DNA of 64,000 nucleotides from Streptomyces sp. YIM 121038 (GTDB lineage Bacteria > Actinomycetota > Actinomycetes > Streptomycetales > Streptomycetaceae). The position numbers were made by a program, and so were the translations under genes. The number at the start of each line of letters is the position of its first letter. Position 1 is the stretch's first letter. Positions 1 through 7,624 of the stretch are shown piece after piece. The stretch is taken from NCBI RefSeq assembly GCF_006088715.1, contig NZ_CP030771.1, positions 9,794,001 through 9,858,000 on the forward strand, given 5' to 3'. The notes under the pieces were generated by a model that was given only the letters and a program-made list of their open reading frames with translations, did no database searches and was not told the origin of the DNA.

Positions 1-85
1 CGCGCGACGGCTGAACGCCACGGCCGGGACACCCTGCGCCGCGGCTCGAGTGAGACTCCGCGCGCCCGTGGGGTACACGGAGCCC

Positions 86-751
86 ATGGTCTCCGGCATC
101 CAGTGGGCTTCCTTCTTTCCCGCCGCGCTGCTGCTCGCCGCCACCCCCGGGGCGAACCAGCTGCTGGCCCTGCGCAACGGACTGCGGCACGGCCCGCGTC
201 CTGCCGTGGGCGCGCTCGCTGGCCGCTTCAGCGCGTTCGCGTTGATGGTCGTCGCCGTGGCAACGGGCCTCGGGGCCGTGCTGACCGGTTCCGCGGTGGC
301 CTTCCACGTCATCAAGTGGTGCGGCGTGGTCTGTCTCGTCTGGCTCGGCGGACGCACGGTGCTCACGGCGGTGCGCCGGCGGCGGGGCGCGGGGCACACC
401 TCGTACACGGAGCGGGAGGCCCCGCCCGCCAGGGGCGACGGCGGGCGCACGGGCCGGCGGCTCGCCCGGCAGGAGTTCGTCGTCGCGGCCTCCAACCCGA
501 AGGCGCTCCTTCTGTTCGCCGTGTTCCTGCCGCAGTTCCTGGGCAACGGCGTCGACGAGGCGGCGGTGCCGCTGCTCCTCCTCGGCGCCGCGTACATCGC
601 CGTGGAGTTCCTCTGCGCGTGTGGGTACGCCGCCCTGGGCGGGCGGTTGCAGAGCCTGGGGATGACGCGGCGGACCCGGCGGGCGCTGGACGCGTGCACC
701 GGGGTCGCGATGCTGGGGCTCGCCGGGTGGCTGGCCGCTGAGCGTCGCTGA
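86..751 (+). CDS. LysE/RhtB-family amino-acid or metabolite exporter
   Basis: Predicted inner-membrane exporter of about 221 residues, the usual size for LysE/RhtB permeases, which expel amino acids or related small molecules. The N-terminus has the family-type segment ATPGANQLLALRNGLRHG, followed by alternating hydrophobic helices. A second conserved stretch, EFVVAASNPKALLLFAVFLPQF, matches the NPK..LF motif of the family. I placed the start at the ATG at 86, after a GGAG at 77-80, rather than at an upstream in-frame start that would add 12 non-hydrophobic residues. A strong hairpin follows the stop codon directly. The substrate cannot be told from sequence. Confidence 0.8.
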   Translation: MVSGIQWASFFPAALLLAATPGANQLLALRNGLRHGPRPAVGALAGRFSAFALMVVAVATGLGAVLTGSAVAFHVIKWCGVVCLVWLGGRTVLTAVRRRRGAGHTSYTEREAPPARGDGGRTGRRLARQEFVVAASNPKALLLFAVFLPQFLGNGVDEAAVPLLLLGAAYIAVEFLCACGYAALGGRLQSLGMTRRTRRALDACTGVAMLGLAGWLAAERR

Positions 752-797
752 CCTCGGCTCGTACCGGTCCTGGAGCGGGGACCGCTGCGAGCCGAGG
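752..797. terminator. Stem-loop after the exporter gene
   Basis: A 10-bp perfect outer stem pairs 752-761 with 788-797. An inner 5-bp stem pairs 766-770 (GGTCC) with 779-783 (GGACC). It starts at the base after the exporter stop and lies between convergent genes, so a transcription terminator is likely. There is no U-run, which is normal in Streptomyces. Confidence 0.6.
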
Positions 798-820
798 GCG
801 AAGGGGCGGGCGGTGCGGGG

Positions 821-1112
821 TCACCCCGTGACGATCCGGCCGCCGAAGGTGGGGGAGAGGACGTGGGTGAGCGCGTGGTCGACGCGGTCGAACCTGAAGT
901 TCCAGGCGCAGATGCGACGGGGCCGGTTCTCCCCGCGGCAGGGCACGCGTGCGTCGGAGGCACCGGAGGTCACCGTGCCCAGGGCGATCACCCGGGAGAG
1001 GCCGCCCGTGAGGCTGAAGACCGGACCTCCGCTGTCCCCCTGGCCGGGACCGTACTGGGCGGCGTCCTGCGACGCGCACCCGGCGGCACCGGGGGCCCAG
1101 GACGAAGGTTCT
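821..1112 (-). pseudogene. C-terminal remnant of a trypsin-like serine protease
   Basis: Read on the minus strand, this stretch encodes GPGQGDSGGPVFSL, the active-site serine motif of chymotrypsin/trypsin (S1) proteases. It continues through a plausible C-terminal barrel with two cysteines and ends at a TGA (821-823). No start codon, signal peptide, catalytic His or catalytic Asp is found upstream. The frame loses protease character near 1110 and meets a stop near 1170. This is therefore the distal third of a secreted protease gene, truncated at its 5' end. The frame has kept protein-like content, so the truncation may be recent. Confidence 0.65.
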
Positions 1113-1266
1113 CTTGCGCTGGGTGCCGCGGGACTTGAGCCCGGTCCCGCGCGGAGCCGATCGGTGTGTCATGGCATCCTCGCGTGGCCTGGGGAGGCAT
1201 CAGGCGGAGGAGGGGCCGGAGCGACGCGGGACGTCACGTTCTTATTCCGCTCAGCGGAGCACCGCG

Positions 1267-1755
1267 CTACTTGACCTCGCTCAGGCGCCCCGTGGCGACG
1301 TCGAAGACGAAGCCGCGGACGGAGTCGGTGTGCGGGACGAACGGGCTGGAGGTGATGCGTTCCACGGACCGGCGTACGTCGTCCTCCAGGTCGGGGAACG
1401 CCTCGGCGGCCCAGGGCGGGCGGACCCCGGTCTCCTCCTCGAGCTGTCGCGCGAAGGCGTCGTCGGTGAAGGTGAGCATGCCGCAGTCGGTGTGGTGGAT
1501 CAGGATGATCTCCCGCGTCCCCAGCAGGCGCTGGCTGATGGCCAGCGAGCGGATCTCGTCGTCGGTGACCACGCCGCCCGCGTTGCGGATGACATGGGCC
1601 TCGCCGTCCTTGAGGCCGAGGATCGCGTACACGTTCAGGCGGGCGTCCATGCAGGCGAGGACCGCCACCTGCCGCGACGGGGGGAGGGGCAGCGGGCCGC
1701 GGAAGGACGCGGCGTACGCGGTGTTGTGGGCCAGGTACTCGTCGGTCGCGGACAC
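1267..1755 (-). CDS. Beta-class carbonic anhydrase
   Basis: Cytoplasmic zinc enzyme interconverting CO2 and bicarbonate; 162 residues, typical of the short actinobacterial beta-carbonic anhydrases. Visible zinc and active-site motifs are CMDARLN (first Cys ligand and the Asp/Arg dyad) and HHTDCGM (His and second Cys ligands). I chose the GTG at 1755 because an AGGGGAGGA ribosome binding site lies just upstream; an upstream ATG start would add 55 residues of low-complexity sequence. It has no obvious operon partner. The next minus-strand gene upstream stops at 1917. Confidence 0.88.
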   Translation of the reverse strand: MSATDEYLAHNTAYAASFRGPLPLPPSRQVAVLACMDARLNVYAILGLKDGEAHVIRNAGGVVTDDEIRSLAISQRLLGTREIILIHHTDCGMLTFTDDAFARQLEEETGVRPPWAAEAFPDLEDDVRRSVERITSSPFVPHTDSVRGFVFDVATGRLSEVK

Positions 1756-1916
1756 GGCGTCCTCCCCTTCTGAGGCCGGGCCTCCCCGGCATCCGTCGCT
1801 CGGCACCGTAGTGACGGGCCCGGCGCGGCGGAAGGCCTCGGCCGGTTCGGCCACGGTCCTGCAACGCCCCCGCAATGAACGCGGGTACGCCGCTCGTGGC
1901 CCGCCCGTGGAAGCCG

Positions 1917-2288
1917 TCACACGATGCCGCTGACCGTCACCGTCACGCGTACCGGGACCGGCGTCGCCAGCGTGGTGCGCGCCGCCCGCGTCACGGCCTC
2001 GCGGACCGCGCGGGTCACGTCGACGGCACGGTGGCCCCGGTGCACCACCACGAACACGTCCACGGCGAGCCCATCGGCGTCACGGGCACCCCGCGTGCCG
2101 CTCGCGCCACGGACGCGTATGCCCGAAGTCGACGCCGTCGGTGCGCCGTTCGTACGGGGTGCCGACATCGTGGTGGCGCGCAGGCGTCCGGCGAGGCCCG
2201 GCCGCAGGAAGGCCACTCCGGGGACCTCGCCCACCGCCGTGGCGACGGCCTCGACGAGCCGCCTGCCGTCGTGTGCCCGGGTCACCAT
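1917..2288 (-). CDS. Small Asp23/Gls24-like protein
   Basis: A 123-residue protein. Its C-terminal half (VDVFVVVHRGHRAVDVTRAVREAV followed by a beta-rich tail) has the Asp23/Gls24 alternation of a hydrophobic strand, an amphipathic helix and a valine-rich strand. The start codon overlaps the stop of the preceding gene by 7 bp (2282-2288), so it is the third member of the sigma factor operon. Asp23 proteins are membrane-associated envelope-stress proteins in Gram-positive bacteria; a specific role here is inference. Residues 40-75 are Ala/Gly/Arg-rich and probably disordered. Confidence 0.65.
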   Translation of the reverse strand: MVTRAHDGRRLVEAVATAVGEVPGVAFLRPGLAGRLRATTMSAPRTNGAPTASTSGIRVRGASGTRGARDADGLAVDVFVVVHRGHRAVDVTRAVREAVTRAARTTLATPVPVRVTVTVSGIV

Positions 2289-2989
2289 GCCTCGTCTCCG
2301 TTCGCGTCGAGCAGATCGGTGATGACCACGTCGACGGCCGCCAGGCGCAGGCCCAGGGCGTCCGCGGCCGCGTCGGCGATCCGGCGCCGTACGCGGTCGG
2401 CGACGTCCGGAAGGTCCCAGGACGGGGCGGTCTGGACCTCGATGCGCACGGTCACCGGGGCGCGCGGAGCGCCGCCGGGCCCCGCCGGGGCCACCCGGCA
2501 GCTGCCCGCCCGCACCCCCGGCAGCGTCTCGGCGGCCGCGCGGAAGGTGCGCGCGGCCGCCGCCTCGACGATCCACGCGTCCTCGTCCGCCTCGCCCAGG
2601 GGGAGCGTGCGGCCGGGCCGCAGTTCGAGGCGGACCACGTCCATGATCCGCGCGCTGAGCGCCGAGGCGTCCGCGGGCCACGCGGAGCGCTGCACGTCGC
2701 GGGCCCGCCACACCACGTCCTGCAACTCGTAGAAGCCGTCGAGCGCCGGGAGGCAGTACGGACAGTCCGCGATGTGCGGATCCGGCTCGCCCGCCTCCCC
2801 GGCCTCCCACACGGCGGCCAGCCGGCGGCCGCAGGGCAGCCGTTCGTCCTCGGGCGCCGCTCCGCCGCGCATGCCGTCGTACGCGGGCCGCGGCCCGCCC
2901 CTGTCGTCGGAGGGCACAAGCCCGTCACCGTCGTACGGGACCGGTGTCTCGTCGCCCGCTCCGGGCCCGCCGTGCTCGTTCACCGCCAT
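2282..2989 (-). CDS. Zinc anti-sigma-type protein with Asp23-like C-terminus
   Basis: 235 residues. Residues about 72-79 read HIADCPYC, an HxxxCxxC motif like the ZAS zinc anti-sigma domain that clamps ECF sigma factors, followed by a helix-rich stretch. Residues about 175-230 (PVTVRIEVQTAPSW, then helix, then VDVVITDLLDA) look like an Asp23/Gls24 module. The start overlaps the stop of the ECF sigma gene by 10 bp (2980-2989), so the two are translationally coupled, the usual layout of a sigma/anti-sigma pair. No transmembrane segment is visible, so it would be a soluble anti-sigma factor. Anti-sigma function is inferred from the motif and position. Confidence 0.7.
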   Translation of the reverse strand: MAVNEHGGPGAGDETPVPYDGDGLVPSDDRGGPRPAYDGMRGGAAPEDERLPCGRRLAAVWEAGEAGEPDPHIADCPYCLPALDGFYELQDVVWRARDVQRSAWPADASALSARIMDVVRLELRPGRTLPLGEADEDAWIVEAAAARTFRAAAETLPGVRAGSCRVAPAGPGGAPRAPVTVRIEVQTAPSWDLPDVADRVRRRIADAAADALGLRLAAVDVVITDLLDANGDEAW

Positions 2990-3567
2990 GCCGCCATCGT
3001 CTCCATCAAGTGGCGGCGCGCCCGGAAGACCCGGGCGCGGGCCGCTCCCGTCGTGATGCCGACCGTCTCGGCCACGGACTCGTACGGCATGTCGTCGAGC
3101 TCGCGCAGGACCCAGCACACGCGCTGCTCCACCGACAGGCCCTCCATGGCCTTCGTCAGTTCCTCGACGGCGGCGATGCCCTCCACGGCCCGCGGGGGTG
3201 AGACCTGGTGCTCCGGCGCGGCGGGCTCGGGCACGTCGTCCAGGCCCGCGACGCGCGTCCGGCCCCGGAGCAGATTGAGACACCGATTGGTGACGATGCG
3301 GTGCATCCACGTGCCGAAGCGAGCGTCGCGGCGGAATTCGGGCAGCTTGCGCCAGGCGCTCACGAACGATTCCTGCACGGCGTCCTCCGCTTCCGTCGGG
3401 CTGCCGAGCAGCCGGGTGGCCAGCTGCAGCAGCCGGGGTCCGTGGCGCAGGACGAGCGCCTCGAAAGCCTCCTCGTCCCCTTCCGCCGCACGCACCGCGA
3501 GCAACGCGTCGTCGTGCCGGGGGGAAGGGCCGGCCTCCCACGGTGTCCCGTCCTCGTCCCCGGGCAC
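2980..3567 (-). CDS. ECF (group IV) RNA polymerase sigma factor
   Basis: 195-residue sigma-70 family factor. Region 2 spans about residues 25-95 (EAFEALVLRHGPRLLQLATRLLG, then EDAVQESFVSAWRKL and the promoter-melting TWMHRIVTNRCLNLLR). Region 4 spans about 135-190 (GLSVEQRVCWVLRELDDMPYESVAETVGITTGAARARVFRAR), the helix-turn-helix that reads the -35 element. It heads a three-gene operon with a ZAS/Asp23 protein and an Asp23-like protein, and is transcribed away from the asp23 operon at 3748. This suggests it controls envelope-stress genes on both sides. Confidence 0.88.
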   Translation of the reverse strand: MPGDEDGTPWEAGPSPRHDDALLAVRAAEGDEEAFEALVLRHGPRLLQLATRLLGSPTEAEDAVQESFVSAWRKLPEFRRDARFGTWMHRIVTNRCLNLLRGRTRVAGLDDVPEPAAPEHQVSPPRAVEGIAAVEELTKAMEGLSVEQRVCWVLRELDDMPYESVAETVGITTGAARARVFRARRHLMETMAAWR

Positions 3568-3632
3568 GCTCGCTCCTCTCTGGTGGTCCTCTCCCTACGA
3601 CCCGGCCGGGGGCGCGGACGTTACGCGACCCT

Positions 3633-3651
3633 GACCGATTCCTATTCGGTC
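3633..3651. promoter_or_regulatory. Inverted repeat between divergent sigma and asp23 operons
   Basis: GACCGA (3633-3638) and TCGGTC (3646-3651) form a 6-bp dyad around an AT-rich 7-nt centre, inside the 180-bp divergent promoter region. This is a plausible operator or core promoter site. A dyad this short could be chance. Confidence 0.25.
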
Positions 3652-3747
3652 GAAGAAGTGCGCGCGGATGCGTAACAACCGGCCGGGCACACGGGTCAGA
3701 GCAGAAAGAAGGCACCTACGGACACCGTGAGACGAGGAGACGGCCCC

Positions 3748-4260
3748 ATGGCGACACAAGAGCTGGCAGCGAAGGCGAACACGCCCCAGACCGCGGAGCA
3801 CACCGGCGGCACCCGGCAGAACGCGCCGGGCGTCACCACCCTCACCGGCCGCACCGGAGCCGACGAGCCGGCCGCCACGCGCGGCAGGACGTCCATCGCC
3901 GACGTGGTCGTGGTCAAGATCGCGGGCATGGCCACCCGTGAGATCCCCGGCGTGTACGACATGGGCGGCGGCCTGTCCCGCGCCATCGGCGCCGTGCGCG
4001 ACCGCGTCCCCGGCGGCCGCTCGAACGTGGGGCGCGGCGTGAAGGTGGAGGTCGGCGAGCGGCAGACCGCCATCGACCTGGACGTCGTCGTCGAGTACGG
4101 CGTACCGATCACCGACGTCGCCCACGACGTCCGCGAGAACGTCATCGCCGCCGTGGAGCGCATCACCGGCCTGGAGGTCGTGGAGGTCAACGTCGCCGTC
4201 AACGACGTGCACCTGCCCGAGGACGACAGCGCCGACAACGGCCCGGCCCGCGTGGAGTGA
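3748..4260 (+). CDS. Asp23/Gls24 family envelope stress protein
   Basis: 170 residues. After a disordered N-terminus of about 45 residues it has the full Asp23/Gls24 core: TSIADVVVVKIAGMATREIPGV, a glycine-rich turn, VKVEVGERQTAIDLDVVVEYG, an amphipathic helix (ITDVAHDVRENVIAAVERITGL) and a final strand EVVEVNVAVNDVHLP. Such proteins coat the inner face of the membrane through AmaP-type anchors and respond to envelope or alkaline stress. The ATG at 3748 is preceded by GAGGAG. It is the first gene of a five-gene operon that also encodes an AmaP-like anchor. Confidence 0.88.
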   Translation: MATQELAAKANTPQTAEHTGGTRQNAPGVTTLTGRTGADEPAATRGRTSIADVVVVKIAGMATREIPGVYDMGGGLSRAIGAVRDRVPGGRSNVGRGVKVEVGERQTAIDLDVVVEYGVPITDVAHDVRENVIAAVERITGLEVVEVNVAVNDVHLPEDDSADNGPARVE

Positions 4261-4312
4261 CCGTCCGCGCGCCCGTCGGCCGTGACGTCCTGCCCCTGAC
4301 ATGAGGTGAAGC

Positions 4313-4498
4313 GTGAGTACAGCCCTGGTGGGTTTGATCGTGGGCATGGCCCTGGGATTCGCCGGCTGGTTCGGCGGCTTCGGCGCCTTCCTGCTGGTGG
4401 CCGCGCTCGGCGCGGTGGGCTTCGTGGTGGGGCGGCTCGTGGACGACGGCGTCGGCCTGCGCGAGTTCCTCAGCGGTCGCGGCTCGGAGCGCCGATGA
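4313..4498 (+). CDS. Small membrane protein of the Asp23 operon (DUF2273-like)
   Basis: 61 residues with a GTG start and GAGGTGA ribosome binding site. Two closely spaced glycine-rich transmembrane segments (ALVGLIVGMALGFAGWFGGFGAFLLVAALGAVGFVVG) are followed by a short charged tail ending GLREFLSGRGSERR. Size, topology and position between asp23 genes match the DUF2273-type proteins found in Asp23/AmaP operons, which probably help tether Asp23 proteins to the membrane. Its stop overlaps the next start (ATGA, 4495-4498). Confidence 0.75.
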   Translation: MSTALVGLIVGMALGFAGWFGGFGAFLLVAALGAVGFVVGRLVDDGVGLREFLSGRGSERR

Positions 4499-4906
4499 CC
4501 GCGCCCCCGCGCCCCTCGGCGTCCCGTACGCCCGCCGCGCCGCGCGGCACGACGACCGTCGCCGACCGCGCGGTCCGCCGTGTCGCGCAGCGCGCCGCTG
4601 CGGAGACGCCGATCCCCGGCGGCGTACGCGCCGACGGCGGGACGGCGGCCGTGCGGGGCGCGAACGCCCGCGTCGGGGTCACCGTGGCGCTGCCGTACCC
4701 GGGCGGCCTCGACGCCTCGGCCCTGGCGGTGCAGCGGCACGTCACCGCGCGCACCGCCGAACTCACGGGCCTGGCCGTGCGACCCGTCAGCGTGCGCGTC
4801 CGGGCCCTGGAACGGCAGGCCCCCGACCGGCCCCTGGACCGGCCGGAGCGGGGCCCCGAGGAGCCGGGCGGCCCGCCGGGAGCCCCCTGCGCGTCCTCAC
4901 CCGTGA
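4495..4906 (+). CDS. Second Asp23-like protein, 3' end uncertain
   Basis: From the ATG at 4495 the frame gives about 110 Asp23-like residues: TTVADRAVRRVAQRAA, a beta strand ARVGVTVALPYPGG, a helix LAVQRHVTARTAELTGL and a strand VRPVSVRVRALERQ. After about 4810 it becomes Pro/Gly/Arg-rich, and this reading frame has no stop until 5823, running through the next gene out of frame. A stop at 4904-4906 in a different frame overlaps a GTG (GTGA), as expected at a normal gene junction. An indel between about 4810 and 4903 would restore it. I give 4906 as the likely original end. Confidence 0.5.
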
Positions 4907-5006
4907 CCCTGGCCGAGCCCGGCCCGCGCGCCGGGCCCGGCGGCCCTGGTCCCCGCGCCGCCTGCCCGTCGCCCTGGGCGCCCTGGCGGTCGCGGCCGGG
5001 TGCGCG

Positions 5007-5501
5007 GTGCTCCTGTACGACGTGGTGGCCGTGCACGCGGCCGGGCGCGCCCCCGCCGCGTGGCGGGTCCGCCTGGTCGCGTGGCTCACGGCGCACGGGC
5101 CCGACGGCGGCACGGTCACCGGCCTCGCGGCGGCCGCGACCGTCGTGCTCGGCCTGGGAATGGTCGTGCTGGCCCTCACCCCGGGCCGCCGCGCGAGCCT
5201 GCCGATGGCGCCGCCCGACGCGCACACGCACGCCGTCCTCCCCCGGGGCGCGGTCGCCGTCCTGCTGCGGGACTCCGTCGCCGTGCTGCCCGGGGTCACC
5301 CGGGTCCGGGTGCGGGTCGGCCGCCGTCGGGTCAGGGTGGGCGCGGAGCTGGCCTTCGGGGACCGGGGCGGCGCCGTGGCAGCGGCGACGCGCGCGGCGG
5401 AGGACGCCCTGGCCGGGTGCGGCCTCGCACGGCCCCCGCGGCTGCGCGTGCGCCTGCGGTCGGGTCCGGGCGTCACGGCCGGTGGCGGGGTGCCGGAATG
5501 A
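5007..5501 (+). CDS. DUF6286-like membrane protein of the Asp23 operon, 5' end uncertain
   Basis: In this frame the protein has an N-terminal membrane helix (VALGALAVAAGCAVLLYDVVAVHA, starting upstream of the GTG at 5007) and a second helix (AAAATVVLGLGMVVLALTPG). An Asp23-like soluble tail follows, with VAVLLRDSVAVLPGVTRVRVRVGRRRVRVGAELAF. The coding signal continues upstream to about 4940 (RRPWSPRRLPVALG, a usual positively charged lead-in), but I find no start codon there in this frame. Either the gene starts at 5007 inside its first helix or an indel separates it from its true start near 4903. Its stop overlaps the next start (ATGA). Confidence 0.6.
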   Translation: MLLYDVVAVHAAGRAPAAWRVRLVAWLTAHGPDGGTVTGLAAAATVVLGLGMVVLALTPGRRASLPMAPPDAHTHAVLPRGAVAVLLRDSVAVLPGVTRVRVRVGRRRVRVGAELAFGDRGGAVAAATRAAEDALAGCGLARPPRLRVRLRSGPGVTAGGGVPE

Positions 5502-6100
5502 GCGGCCTGCGCTCCGCCGCCAACAGAGCGGTTCTCCTGGTGACCGGGGCCCTCGCCGTGCTCGGCGGGGCGGCCCTCGCCTCGACGACCGACGCCGTGC
5601 GTCGGCGGCTGCCCGAAGCCCTGCCCCGCCTGGACCCCGACCGGGTGTGGCTGGACGGGGCCGCCCTCGACCGGTGGCGGGCCCACGGCTGGTGGGCCGC
5701 CGCCGTGATCGCCGCGCTCGCGCTCGGGGTGCTCGCGACGGCGGCCTGGGTGGCGTACGAAGCGCGGGCGGGCCGACTGCGGCACCTGCCGCTCGGAGAC
5801 CCGGGGCACGCCCGGCACGGTGACGTCACCCTGTCCGGTGCGGCCCTCGCGGCGGCGGTCGGCGACCGGGCCAGCGCCACGCCCGGCGTCGACCGGGCCC
5901 GGGTGCGCCTCCTCGGCCGCCCACGGCACCTGCGGGCCCACGTCACGGTCACGCTCGCGCCCGGCGTCGCACCCCAGGTCGTCCTCCAGCGGCTCACCCG
6001 CGACGCGATCGCCGAGGCAAGGGCGGCCGCGGCACCCCGGACGCTCCATGCCGAGATCCACTTCGAGGTCCGTGCCCACGCCCCGCGCCGACTGCGGTGA
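5498..6100 (+). CDS. AmaP-like Asp23 membrane anchor
   Basis: 200 residues. Two transmembrane helices (residues about 10-30 and 66-90) flank an extracytoplasmic loop of about 35 residues. A cytoplasmic Asp23-like domain follows: VTLSGAALAAAVGDRASATPGVDRARVRLLG, then HVTVTLAPGVAPQVVLQRLTRDAIAEA and a closing strand HAEIHFEVRAH. This is the layout of AmaP, the protein that anchors Asp23 to the membrane in Firmicutes. It is the last gene of the operon, entered through an ATGA overlap at 5498-5501. Confidence 0.75.
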   Translation: MSGLRSAANRAVLLVTGALAVLGGAALASTTDAVRRRLPEALPRLDPDRVWLDGAALDRWRAHGWWAAAVIAALALGVLATAAWVAYEARAGRLRHLPLGDPGHARHGDVTLSGAALAAAVGDRASATPGVDRARVRLLGRPRHLRAHVTVTLAPGVAPQVVLQRLTRDAIAEARAAAAPRTLHAEIHFEVRAHAPRRLR

Positions 6101-6151
6101 CCGCGGCGCCGTTCACCCGGCGGGCGACGGGCCGGGAGACGCGCGCGGCCG

Positions 6152-7528
6152 CTACGGCTGCTTGCCGCGCGCCTGCCGGAAGCGGTCGAGCCCGTACGGG
6201 AGCTCGACGATCGGGTCGGGGTAGTCGAGGGCCGCGCGGTCCAGGCCGGGCAGCTTCCACGGCTCGTGCACCGACGGGGCCTCGACGCCGGAGAGTTCCG
6301 GCACCCAGCGCCGTACGTACGTGCCGTCCGGGTCGTACTTCTTGGCCTGGGTGACCGGGTTGAGGACCCGGTTGGGACGGGTGTCGGTGCCGGTGCCCGC
6401 CATCCACTGCCAGTTGAGCTGGTTGTTGGGCACGTCGCCGTCCACCAGCCAGTGCAGGAAGTGCTCGGCGCCCACCCGCCAGTCGACGTAGAGGGTCTTG
6501 GTCAGGAAGCTCGCGGTGAGCAGCCGTGCCCGGTTGTGCATCCAGCCCTCGTGGCGCAGCTGCCGCATGGCCGCGTCGATGAGGGGGTAGCCCGTGCGGC
6601 CCTCGCGCCAGGCCGCGATGTCGTCGGCGGCGGTGCGCTCCGTGCGCCAGCGGTCGTGCTTGGTGCGGTAGTCGGCGTGGGCGGCGTCCGGCCGGGCGGC
6701 GAGGACCTGACGGTGGAAGTCGCGCCAGGCCAGCTGCCGGACGAAGGCCTCCGCGCCCGGACCGCCGTGGCGGTGCGCGCGCCGCACGAGCTCCACCGGG
6801 GACAAGGTGCCGAAGTGCAGATGGGGCGAGAAGCGCGAGGTGGCGTCGGCCGCCAGGTCGTCGCGGGTGTCCTCGTAGGCGCCCAGACCGCGGCGCCAGT
6901 ACGCGCTCACCCGCTTGCGGGCCTCGCTCTCCCCGGCGGGCGGCAGCGCCGGTGACACCTCGGAGCTCGCGTCGCGTGCGCACACCTTCTCGCCCGCCAC
7001 CCCGTCGGGCACGGGCACCCCGCGGGGAGTGCCGATGACCGGCCGCAGCGGCACCTGCGCCCACTGCCGGTAGTACGGGGTGAACACGGCGAAGTGGTCG
7101 GACGCGGCGGGGGTCACCGTGCCCGGCGGCACGGCGACGGTGACCGCGTCGTGCACGAAGAGCCGACGGCCCGCCGCCTCCAGGGCCGAGCGCAGCCGCT
7201 CCTCGCGCCGCGCGGCGAACCGGGTGTGCCCCGCCGACATGTGCACCTCGTCGGCGTCCGCCTGGGTGACGACCCGGCACACCTGCTCCACCAGATCGCC
7301 GGAGCGCACCACGAGCCGCCCGCCCCGGTCACGCAGCGCGGAGTCCAGATCGGCCAGACAGCCGTCGAGGAACGCGGCGCGGTTGGGCGCCGCGAACCCG
7401 GTGGCCTCCACGGCGCTGTCCCGGACGAAGAGCGGCACCACGGCGTCCGCCGCGTCCAGGGCCGCCCGCAGCGGTGGATGGTCGGCCAGGCGCAGGTCGG
7501 AGGTGAACAGGACGACCGAGACGTGCAT
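6152..7528 (-). CDS. phr: Deoxyribodipyrimidine photolyase (class I)
   Basis: 458 residues, full length for class I photolyases, which use blue light and reduced FAD to split cyclobutane pyrimidine dimers. The N-terminal Rossmann-like antenna domain starts HVSVVLFTSDLRLADHPPL. The C-terminal FAD domain carries SRFSPHLHFGTLSPVEL, FVRQLAWRDFHRQVL, TGYPLIDAAMRQLRHEGWMHNRARL and the strongly conserved VDWRVGAEHFLHWLVDGDVPNNQLNWQWMAG. It is downstream of and co-oriented with the SDR gene (96-bp gap). A LitR-type light sensor gene lies about 6 kb away, so light-dependent expression is plausible. Confidence 0.93.
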   Translation of the reverse strand: MHVSVVLFTSDLRLADHPPLRAALDAADAVVPLFVRDSAVEATGFAAPNRAAFLDGCLADLDSALRDRGGRLVVRSGDLVEQVCRVVTQADADEVHMSAGHTRFAARREERLRSALEAAGRRLFVHDAVTVAVPPGTVTPAASDHFAVFTPYYRQWAQVPLRPVIGTPRGVPVPDGVAGEKVCARDASSEVSPALPPAGESEARKRVSAYWRRGLGAYEDTRDDLAADATSRFSPHLHFGTLSPVELVRRAHRHGGPGAEAFVRQLAWRDFHRQVLAARPDAAHADYRTKHDRWRTERTAADDIAAWREGRTGYPLIDAAMRQLRHEGWMHNRARLLTASFLTKTLYVDWRVGAEHFLHWLVDGDVPNNQLNWQWMAGTGTDTRPNRVLNPVTQAKKYDPDGTYVRRWVPELSGVEAPSVHEPWKLPGLDRAALDYPDPIVELPYGLDRFRQARGKQP

Positions 7529-7624
7529 GCGTGTCAGCTTCTTTCGGTGGGCGGGCAGTTCTGTCGGCGGGCGGGGAGCCGCTGCGGGCCCTCAGGGCCC
7601 CGGGCACCCAGGACTCCGGACCAC

